A DNA stretch of 64,000 bases from Capronia americana (lineage: Eukaryota; Ascomycota; Eurotiomycetes; Chaetothyriales; Herpotrichiellaceae): contig JADWQD010000009.1 of the NCBI GenBank assembly GCA_016110215.1, positions 808,093 through 872,092 on the forward strand. The letters run 5' to 3'. Shown here piece by piece: positions 56,222-64,000 of the stretch. The stretch's first letter is position 1; every line of letters begins with the position of its first letter. The notes under the pieces are model-generated. The model did no database searches, had not been told where the DNA came from, and was given only the letters and a program-made list of their open reading frames with translations. The translations under genes were made by a program, and so were the position numbers.

Positions 56222-56648
56222 CTACTCTTCTTCCTCTTCTTGTTGCATATATTTGTGTTTGATGTCTTTCCATTGTCGCTGCGGTCGCAGGTCAGTCGCT
56301 GTCCGCAGAGAGCAAAGTATGTAGGTCAGGTAGCACGTACGCCCTTATTCCAGTTGTCCCATAATGCGTTTGTTGCTCCTTCAAAGCCCCTACAGCGTGC
56401 ATCAGCTTCAGAATACAATGTGCGGGCGGAGCGAGCTCACAGTTCGAATGAAAAAGCGCCAAGGAAGATGACTGTGAGGTAGGTAGCGTTCTTTCGTATT
56501 AAGCCACTGTGAGGTGTGAGCGAAAGTGTAGACGAGGCGGCTGGCATGTTCCTACTTGAAGAGGCCCCGGGAGATTTGTGCCTGAGGTTGATCAGTACCA
56601 AGAGCGTTTCAAAAGCTCGCGGATCACAGAACTCACGCTAATCGGCAT
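56222..56648 (-). CDS. QCR9: Cytochrome bc1 complex subunit 9 (QCR9), five exons, 69 aa
   Basis: Small single-span subunit of respiratory complex III. No exon exceeds 66 nt: 56648-56637, 56581-56556, 56506-56441, 56389-56341 and 56278-56222. Introns are 55, 49, 51 and 62 nt with donors GTGAGT, GTAGGA, GTGAGC and GTACGT and ends CAG, CAG, TAG and CAG. The spliced frame is exactly 70 codons. It reads MPIS-AQISRGLF, then NGLIRKNATYLTVIFLGAF (the membrane span), SFELGFEGATNALWDNWN, and finally KGRQWKDIKHKYMQQ with a short glutamate tail. The span followed by FDxx-like spacing and W-x(3)NKG(K/R)xWKDIKHKY is the UCR9/QCR9 signature, and length fits (60-70 aa). The 12-nt first exon is the least certain part. 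Confidence 0.9.
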
Positions 56649-57728
56649 CTTGGACAGCTCTGGGAGGTGTGTGGACTTCTCGTCGTCGTGAGGGTAAAGG
56701 GCTGCGAAGTTCTTCAATAACTCGAAATCGATTGGACGAATTGAGCAGCTCTCGAACAGCTCAAAAGCCGGGCTGCGGACGCCGTTTATGGAAATCGCCG
56801 ACGCCGCTTAAACGGCAGTCTGACGGTGTCACGTGTTCGATCCAAGATCGCTCTTGAAGAAACGGACTACGTACTCCTACAGTACATCTTGCACACCTGA
56901 CTCAAAAGCAACTTTGGTGGAAACAGTTTTGTCTGCTCAGACTCCGATCAACGGGCACACAACGGCGACATTGCGTCAACTCGATGCGTATTTGCACCAC
57001 TCGGGATATAGGCAAGAGTTTTCTGATCCGACCTTAGGGCGGTGCACTCATGGAGTACATAATGGACTCAACGCGCGCGTAGCTGACCTCGCTCCCGAAG
57101 TCAACTATCATTCACTGTGCAGCTTCCGGCATGTATTGGGGTCGGAGGAGGTACGATGGCCAGCCGGGGTAATCGACTGATATTCTCGCCGGGTGGCCAC
57201 CTCCTTCGATTCGCGTAATGCATCTTCCATGGGCCGGCATACATGCAGCATAGTCCATCATAGCCGTAGCGCTCAGGCTATTGGAAGTATGTACTTGAAC
57301 ATGCCTTTTTCGCCTGGTGAAGACAATCATGGGTGAAGGCCCGCATCCCCCCGTATCGCTGTCAGGGAATTAGATCTAGCCGCGACTCCCAAAACCGTGC
57401 TGCATGCTCCCTCGAGAACATTCTCATCATCAGACGCGGAGGTGTCTGATCGCTCCATAGACCGTCGGCGCCCTTGCTCAACGCCGAACGTCCACCACTC
57501 TCATCAGGATATATGCATATCTAGTGTTCCACAGCCTCCAGGCGCCGATTCTCGCCGGCGCGCTCGGTGATCTCGGACTTCGATCCTTCGGTGCCAGTGG
57601 GAGGAATCCCGGTGCGGGTGTTGTGTTTTGCAGTGTTGTCCAGCCGACTGGTGCTTCCCGCCGGCATGTCTTAACGAGCAAGTCTATGCCCATATATTAA
57701 CGCTCCCTCAACCACTCACGCTCGTAGA
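56649..57728. promoter_or_regulatory. QCR9 promoter and PYM 3' flank
   Basis: No gene is supported; the 115-codon plus frame at 56833-57180 is not protein-like. An 8-bp inverted repeat, GCCGTTTA facing TAAACGGC, lies at about 56781-56816 with GC-rich sequence between the arms. Confidence 0.4.
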
Positions 57729-58370
57729 CTAGGCAGGCTCCTGTGCAGACTCGGCCCCCTGCCCTACTACAAGTGCCTCAGGCCCATCATACCCCAACTT
57801 ACTCAGATCCCGGCGCAACTCCATCTCCTTCCCGATCTTCATGATCTGATCGTGCGACAGCTTCTCCCCTGCAGCTTTCTTGTCTTTGAGATCCTGCACC
57901 GCCCGCAGTTTCTTCAACTGATTGCGGATCTTCTTCTGTTGCTCGGCTTCCTGGTCCGGGTCAGCGTTCGCAGGGGAACCATTTGCCGCCGCCGCGCGTC
58001 CGCCCGGCTTCGAGATTTCAGCCGCCTTCATCGCCGATGCGAGCTCCTCCTCGTCCTCTCCAGCCGCTTCAGCCCCGTCGGCGGCCTTCCTTCGCGCCGC
58101 TTCCCTACGTTTCGCATTCTTGCTTTTGCCCGGGGGTTCATCGGTGTGCGCGCCGGGTACCCCAACGGTGCCTGCAGTTCTGTTCTTCCATGCCTCGGCG
58201 CTACGATTCTTGTACGTCTCGACGTCCTCGGGCGGGCGGTACCCAGGCCGCACTCGGATTTCCTTCCTGGTGGACCCGTCGGCGCGGCGGGACGACGGGA
58301 TGTACGACGCCCCGTCGGCGGCGGTCTGGATGCCGGACTTGGTAGACGACGGTGGTTCTAGGCCTGGCAT
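57729..58370 (-). CDS. Partner of Y14 and Mago (PYM/WIBG), exon-junction disassembly factor, 213 aa
   Basis: Ribosome-associated protein that removes Mago-Y14 (exon junction complexes) from translated mRNA. The N-terminal Mago-binding (WIBG) motif is at about residues 10-55: SGIQTAADGASYIPSSRRAD, then GSTRKEIRVRPGYRPPEDV. KNRSAEAWKNR follows. The middle is Ala/Lys/Glu-rich and disordered (SKNAKRREAARRKAADGAE). The C-terminus is a charged helix (KKIRNQLKKLRAVQDLKDKK, LSHDQIMKIGKEMELRRDLS). Fungal PYM proteins are about 190-230 residues, so it is complete. The start is the first ATG, MPGLEPPSSTKSG. Its presence fits a genome that keeps the exon junction complex and many introns. Confidence 0.9.
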   Translation of the reverse strand: MPGLEPPSSTKSGIQTAADGASYIPSSRRADGSTRKEIRVRPGYRPPEDVETYKNRSAEAWKNRTAGTVGVPGAHTDEPPGKSKNAKRREAARRKAADGAEAAGEDEEELASAMKAAEISKPGGRAAAANGSPANADPDQEAEQQKKIRNQLKKLRAVQDLKDKKAAGEKLSHDQIMKIGKEMELRRDLSKLGYDGPEALVVGQGAESAQEPA

Positions 58371-59009
58371 TATGGACGTTTACGGCTTCTGGCTCGTAAA
58401 TTTGCTTCTGCCTCGAAACAGTCAGCCCCGCATGATGTACTGGCTCTTCTGGACCGGACTGGACTGGAATCGGCGGGCCCGGCTGCCTTTGCAGGGTTGA
58501 GGCAGCGCCTGGCCTGGCTCGAACACAGCCGGAAAGACTGGAATTAGGCTTCTTAGCGGCGGTGAAGAAGGCGCTCCGACAAGTTGTGCAGTCATGGTGA
58601 TGTGTACGGAGCAAGTTGTGTGGGGATGAAGTCGCAGGGTGATTCGGGCTATCGTCGGCAATTCAAAGTTAGTGTGGCAGGTGATTTGCGCTGTGCTACG
58701 GAATACCACAAACACTCGTTCGAGTAGGGCCACAGCACAGCCTCTTGGCGATGGAAGTTACACTCAAGAAGTCAACATAGATCTGCTGATTCGGTATTTC
58801 ATTTACTGCGTCGTGACTGAGTTTGAGCTGCAATTCAAAGCTCTCATTTTGTTGTTGGCGGGTGACTCGAGGCAAGTCTGCCGAGGGCAGCATCATCACT
58901 CGCGATTGCTCTCCTCACGAGGTCTGATAAAAAACTGCGGGCTTGTTGGATCTGTTGCTTTCTCGGTGCTTCTCTTACATATGCGCCGCTCGGTGTTTAT
59001 TCCCTGGAG
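58371..59009. promoter_or_regulatory. Divergent promoter, PYM / protoporphyrinogen oxidase
   Basis: 640 bp between divergent ATGs. A minus-strand frame (58422-58733) could encode part of a leader, but nothing in it resembles PYM, so it is treated as untranslated. Confidence 0.45.
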
Positions 59010-61073
59010 ATGCGCGTGGCTGGCTGTAATGCATTGTACAGAAATGTTGTAAAGTGCGCATTACAGCCTCGAACCCGACCTGCGATCCTTTTCCGCACTT
59101 TTACAACTCGTAGCCAAAATGGCTACGACAGGGCGCCCGAAGGTGGCTCTACCTTTGACCTGGCCAGCCGCACTGTCCCTCCACCAAACCCACACGCCAG
59201 AGAGATTGCAATATTGGGCGGAGGGTTGACGGGACTAGCTACTGCGTACCACCTCAGCCGTGAACTCCCAAAGGCTAAGATTACAATCTACGAAAAGAAC
59301 ACCAGGCTCGGAGGATGGGTCGACTCGGAAATGGTCAAGGTCGACAATGGCGAGGTGCTTTTCGAATGGGGCCCCCGAACCATAAGATACAGCCCGGGAA
59401 TTGCGTCCTCGCCAATGCTCGAGATGGTATGGGCACCACTGACTGTTCCTTCGCACGTGTTGCTAAATTCCCATTCCTGCTAGGTTTGTGACTTGGACCT
59501 CACCGATGATCTTGTCGCCATATCCAAAGAGTCCGCCGCTGCACGGAACCGATACCTCTACTATCCAGACCATCTTGTCAAAATGCCCACACCGTTGAAG
59601 GGTTCCTCGTTCTCCGAGTTTCTGCAGAGCGTGCAAACCGTCCTGACCGAGCCACTCTTTGAAGAGTTCTGGAATATTTTCAAGGAACCGTGGGCGACTC
59701 TCCGAGACGAGGACGTGAAGGACGAATCGCTAGGCGATTTCATATCCCGAAGGTTCGGCAAAGCGGTCACTGACAACTTAGCCTCCGCATTTTATCATGG
59801 GGTCTACGCCGGCGACATATACCAGCTGAGTGCTAGGACCCTGGCCACACTGTTATGGCATCTCGAATCCAGGAATCGCGACGAAGAATCCAGCATCCTG
59901 TTGGAGGTCTTGGCTAATAGGCTGAATCGTCGAGGCATAGTTCGAGCTGATATCGTTCGCCACCAGCGGCGCTTCGCTGCTACATTGCATTCACGGGATT
60001 CTTTCCTGAAGCGGATACCAAATCCGAAGGTCTTCAACGGCCTGAGTGTTTATACATTCAAGCATGGCCTGGCCCAGCTGACGTCGGCGCTGGAACGGCG
60101 CCTCCGCCTCAGCACAAATATCACCATCCTCGAGTCAACGGCAGTTGAGGAAGTCAATCTCGTAAAGGATCAAAATCGACTCCGTGTCTGGCCTCAGCAC
60201 GCTCAAACCGCTTCGCCGGCGACGTATGATTACGTCGTCTCAACGCTGAGTCCAGAATACATGCAGCAGTTTTTCGTGTCCGATGCTACTCGAAATATGA
60301 CTGGAACGATGGACGCGAAGGTCACTGCCGCTTGTCACCATAGCAACAAATCCGTCAACGTTATGGTCATCAATCTCTACTACAGTAACCCGAACCTACT
60401 TTCGATCAGAGGATTTGGTTACCTCATTCCACGCTCGGTGCCGATCGAACAGAATCCCGAGCGTGCTTTGGGTGTCCTCTTTGGCTCCGAGACTTCGGGA
60501 CGGTTCGACCCAGTGCACCGTCAGTCGGCTCCTCCCTTCTATCTTCAAAGGGAATGGGACGAGGAAAGAGGCCAGCCTGTGATACTTCCACACGAACCTT
60601 ATGATGGTCCGGACGTTGTTCATCAAGACACCGCAGAGGGCACAAAGCTGACTGTCATGATGGGTGGACATTGGTGGAGCGAATGGGCTGACAGCGATCT
60701 ACCAACTGAGGAGCAAGCCATCGAGATGGCCGTGACACTACTCCAAAGACACCTGGATATCAAGGAGCGACCTGCAGTAGCGAAAGCCCGACTCAATCGC
60801 AACTGCATTCCGCAACCTCCTGTGGGATATCCCCAGGATATGGCCACCATTCATGATGCATTGCTATCCACATATGACGGGCGACTCAAGGTGGTAGGGC
60901 CCTGGTGGCAAGGTCTCCCAGGAATGAATGATTGCGTTCGTGCGGCACGTGATACTGCGTGGGCAATCCGCGACCAGAAGGACGAAGTCACCGGACTGCA
61001 AAATTACATGCGCGAATCGTGGGTTGTGACGCACCTACCGACAAGGCAGGCAAGGATTGAGTATACCAAGTGA
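59010..61073 (+). CDS. HEM14: Protoporphyrinogen oxidase, mitochondrial, 668 aa
   Basis: FAD enzyme that oxidises protoporphyrinogen IX to protoporphyrin IX, the step before ferrochelatase in haem synthesis, at the mitochondrial inner membrane. Exons are 59010-59426 and 59484-61073; the 57-nt intron (GTATGG/TAG) is of length 3n, and its only in-frame stop is the acceptor TAG. Splicing joins SSPMLEM to VCDLDLTDDL. The presequence-like start is MRVAGCNALYRNVVKCALQP. The dinucleotide-binding motif is IAILGGGLTGLATAYHLSRE (about 66-85), followed by EKNTRLGGW. GWPRTIR-like substrate-site region reads FEWGPRTIRY. VVGPWWQGLPGMNDCVRAAR is the second FAD contact near the C-terminus. Slightly longer than yeast Hem14 (539 aa), mainly through the N-terminus and a central loop. 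Confidence 0.95.
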
Positions 61074-62092
61074 GATGTAACGCCTATGAGCGGTCATGCG
61101 TGGATGATGTCTTTACCATGTAGAATAGAGTATTGACGCGTCGTACATGTACAAACACAGGGACGTGAACACTTGGAAAAGGGGGATTCTCTCAATGAAT
61201 GCAGCATCCGTTCTCAATTATAACTCACCACAAATTGGAGGGCTGACCTTGTCATTGACCGAAACTTGCAAACACATAACCCTCCAACCCAAAAGCAATG
61301 CGCGGAGCTGGCACGAGCGGAAGCACGTCGCGCCATACCGTGTACAAGTCATTCGAGTGCCATGTCTCACCATCAAATCGAACTCCAGGGGCTACGGGGT
61401 CCTCTCGCCACATGAGTACGAGCAGACGAACGGACAGGAAGGGCTGTACTGTGGAGCGATGACACGGAGGCCAGTGCAATATCCTACCAGTGATGTGCTC
61501 CCGTACGGAGGACTTGGTAACTACCAAGCGCTATCTACCTATATTAACTCACTACTGCGTAGTACTGTGCTGTCCTCGTGCACAATTTAGGTAGGTGTGT
61601 AGTGTACTGCGTACAGTACATCTGTATGGTACGTTCTGTCCTCTAGAACTCGGGGACGCTCGCTTCCTATGGCTCGGGGTTCCCGCCTACAGTTTATGCA
61701 GGCTAAACTCCCCAGTCGGTCGGGCACATACATAGCAATGGCCGACGCGGGAACAGCCTCGTTGATAGTACAGTACACCACAAATCAATATCTCAATGCG
61801 ATGCTTCGTGCACCTTCTGCTCGATCGAGTGCTGCCCCGTTTCGGAAGTGTCCGCGGCGTCGTTCGTCCGTTGCATCAAAGATGCGTCGGCGCGAGAAAG
61901 GGACGGGATTCGACTGTCAAGACGCAGTACGTGACCGGGCTCTACGACGTTTGCCAAGGTCGCGGGAGGCAAACACAGGCAGTGTGCGAACGGTTTGAAT
62001 TGACGGCCGTATTCACAGAGACCCTGTACCAGGACGTGGTCCGGCACTGGAATCACGGCCCCGCCAAGTCCATGCCGTCGAGCAGTATAGTC
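61074..62092. other. Convergent intergenic region
   Basis: Between the 3' ends of HEM14 and VPS52. GTAC words cluster at about 61600-61632 (GTGTACTGCGTACAGTAC). No gene is supported. Confidence 0.5.
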
Positions 62093-64000
62093 CTATCGTC
62101 CTTTCATCTCTCTGACCAAGGTGCCGTAATGCTCCTTCTGGTCCTCCGCTAATTTGCCCTTCGTATCGCTGATGATCGTCAACACCAGACTATAGTTGTT
62201 ATATAGGAACTTGGCTCGTTTACTTGCATCCCCCGCACCCTTGGCTAATTTGCCCATCAACGTCTCGTACTCCGTCCTCAGCCGTGCCAGACTATTCGAA
62301 ACGGGTTCGTCGTCGCCTGCCTCTGCGCTGAGCAGCAAAATGCCCTGCAGGAGTTGCCCGAAGCGCTGTGTAATCGCGTGGGGGGCAACCGATACCCTCG
62401 ACGCGTCCGATGCCCCTCCGCCGACCAAGGAGAATGCCGCAGCGGCACCGCGGTTCCCGCTGCTTGGAGTGGGAACTTTCCTCAACGACTCGCAATGAGC
62501 GTCCATAACCATTTGAAATCTTGGCCACAAAAGAATATTGGTGTAATTGACGTAGGAGTCCGCCACGGGGATCTTGCGTCTTTGCGCTTCAAATGCGAAG
62601 TGCTGATTCAGACGCACGCAGAGAAGGAGGCCCAGGCAGTCGTTGGTGTTTTCGACAAGGGATTTTGTCAAATTGTGGCCCGTCGTGAAGGTCGTTTCAA
62701 AGATCTCCGTCACGCGTCGGGATATCTGATGGTACGTGTTCGTTGCGAAGAGTTCTGTGACGACAGAATACTCGGCTGACACATTGTCGATGAGAGCCCG
62801 ATTAAAGTTCCAGAACGGGATCTCGAGATAGTGTGCTGATTTGCTGTCTTCGGCCAGATAGGCTGGGATAGCAGTGGTGTCGGTCTTGGATTTGAGAATT
62901 TCTTCTCGACGGCCGAGACTGAAGGCATCGTGCTGGGGAGGCGCCGGTTTAGACGAGCCGAGGACGTTTCGGCGTGCCGGAGCGGGATCCGAGCCAAGCA
63001 GGTCGTGTAGGTCAAAGGCGTGGATCTGGAGGGAGGAGAGGGCTTGTTGGTAGCGGGAGAAATGGCTGCTGTAGTACCATCGCATCGTGTTGACATATGC
63101 TTGGCCAATTTCTTCACCCAGCACGGGGTTGTTTCGGGCCAGGAAGACATAGAGGTCCTTGTATCTCAGGAACGTTTGCTGTTGAATTATTTGGGCGTTG
63201 ATGTTGGGTGAACGGAGTGCTTTGATCTGAGCCACAATGTAGTCTCGGATTCGTTCAATGGCTTTGGCTTTGAGGTCCTCAAGGAGAGGTTTCAGGTCCT
63301 GCAAAGCCTTGACCTGTTCTGAATTCTTCTCTTTTGCGTCTATGACGAGTGACCTCGCCTCAACCTCATTGATGGCTTTGACGAATGTCTCATCGATGGA
63401 ACCCTCGGCAATGGACCGCACGGTGAACGGAGAGAGGCTCACCTCTTCGACCGCAGGACCCAACAGCTTCTCAACATTGCGGCGGTTGTCGAGTTTGGCA
63501 TTCAGATGGATAGAACGGGCTTGTAGTTCTTCAATTTCCGCAGACACCTGGCCGAGTTCAGCTTTGAAATTGGTCAAATACGTCTCGACGTTTCTCAAGA
63601 CCTGATCGCATTCCAACACTGATTTATGAAAATCTTGGTATTTCTGTCGATTCTCTCTGGCCGACGGCTCAAGTGTATAGCTGGGCGCAGAGGGGGTTTG
63701 TGGTATTTCTCGGTCGGCAAATTCTTGGAGACTCAAGCCCTCGAAGTCAATGTCCTTGGCCGGCCAGCCGCGCCGAAACTTGGGTGCTGCATCTTGATCT
63801 TCCACATTGACGGGTGTCCCAAGTAGAGCCCTTAGCACGTTGACTGGGTCTGGCACATCTGGAGGAGGTCTCTGCTCAAACCGCAGAGCTGACCCGTTCG
63901 GTTGCCTGGGTGGGGATGTGAGAGAGGTGGTAGAGGTGTTCGCACTGAGGTCCAGAGATGTAGATGATCGGTTGGCAGACAAACCGAGGCCAGACAGTGT
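62093..64000 (-). CDS. VPS52: GARP complex subunit VPS52 (5' end missing)
   Basis: Subunit of the Golgi-associated retrograde protein tether that captures endosome-derived vesicles at the trans-Golgi. The frame is open through the right edge: before the TTG at 63982 it reads TLSGLG in frame with no ATG, so the start lies beyond the window. 635 residues are visible. The N-terminus is Ser/Thr-rich and disordered, then GWPAKDIDFEGLSLQEFADR. The diagnostic coiled coil has DQVLRNVETYLTNFKAELGQ and SIHLNAKLDNRRNVEKLLGP. Further hallmarks are TFLRYKDLYVFLARNNPVLG and YVNTMRWYYSSHFSRYQQAL. The C-terminal part is helical (FLYNNYSLVLTIISDTKGKL) and ends LVREMKGR. Confidence 0.93.
   Translation of the reverse strand, partial: TLSGLGLSANRSSTSLDLSANTSTTSLTSPPRQPNGSALRFEQRPPPDVPDPVNVLRALLGTPVNVEDQDAAPKFRRGWPAKDIDFEGLSLQEFADREIPQTPSAPSYTLEPSARENRQKYQDFHKSVLECDQVLRNVETYLTNFKAELGQVSAEIEELQARSIHLNAKLDNRRNVEKLLGPAVEEVSLSPFTVRSIAEGSIDETFVKAINEVEARSLVIDAKEKNSEQVKALQDLKPLLEDLKAKAIERIRDYIVAQIKALRSPNINAQIIQQQTFLRYKDLYVFLARNNPVLGEEIGQAYVNTMRWYYSSHFSRYQQALSSLQIHAFDLHDLLGSDPAPARRNVLGSSKPAPPQHDAFSLGRREEILKSKTDTTAIPAYLAEDSKSAHYLEIPFWNFNRALIDNVSAEYSVVTELFATNTYHQISRRVTEIFETTFTTGHNLTKSLVENTNDCLGLLLCVRLNQHFAFEAQRRKIPVADSYVNYTNILLWPRFQMVMDAHCESLRKVPTPSSGNRGAAAAFSLVGGGASDASRVSVAPHAITQRFGQLLQGILLLSAEAGDDEPVSNSLARLRTEYETLMGKLAKGAGDASKRAKFLYNNYSLVLTIISDTKGKLAEDQKEHYGTLVREMKGR

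Noticed and set aside
56823..56845. GTGTTCGATCC word suggesting a tRNA
   Set aside because: The T stem does not pair and no A box is present.

Overview
The window is nuclear DNA of a filamentous ascomycete (Pezizomycotina). The evidence is: genes with short GT-AG introns (45-92 nt) that often carry CTAAC-type branch points; long single-exon housekeeping genes; a GPI-anchored Crh cell-wall enzyme; a TRI12-type MFS pump; and family variants typical of moulds. Eurotiomycetes (perhaps Chaetothyriales) is my best guess, but it is an inference. I see no transposon, CRISPR array, rRNA, tRNA or complete biosynthetic gene cluster.

Layout. 1-5 kb: a sterol glucosyltransferase-like gene cut by the left edge, and a small unknown gene, both on minus. 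5.2-6.3 kb: a four-span membrane protein. 6.3-10.6 kb: a long gene-free stretch unusually rich in GTAC. 10.6-16.3 kb: HECT ubiquitin ligase UFD4. 18.3-25.3 kb: NMN adenylyltransferase, a myristoylated fungal protein, and COQ5 head-to-head with the branched-chain keto-acid dehydrogenase E1-alpha gene. 26.1-28.3 kb: the Crh enzyme. 30.2-32.1 kb: the MFS pump. 34.3-37.0 kb: ribosome assembly factor REI1 and the tiny mitochondrial ribosomal protein bL33m. 38.4-44.7 kb: a 1520-residue coiled-coil protein and an enoyl-reductase-like enzyme. 45.8-48.2 kb: two unknown genes. 49.0-55.4 kb: N-recognin UBR1. 56.2-56.6 kb: a five-exon QCR9 gene. 57.7-61.1 kb: PYM and protoporphyrinogen oxidase, divergent. 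62.1-64.0 kb: VPS52, cut by the right edge.

Most genes are housekeeping. Five encode mitochondrial proteins (COQ5, BCKDH E1-alpha, bL33m, QCR9, protoporphyrinogen oxidase). UFD4 and UBR1, whose yeast homologues act as one ligase complex, lie 33 kb apart. The main results of close reading are two small genes that simple ORF calling misses (QCR9 and bL33m), exon structures for the spliced genes, and two stop-free introns of length 3n (in UFD4 and COQ5) that would be misread as coding sequence. I found no convincing new biological system. The least explained parts are the GTAC-rich block and several unidentified proteins.
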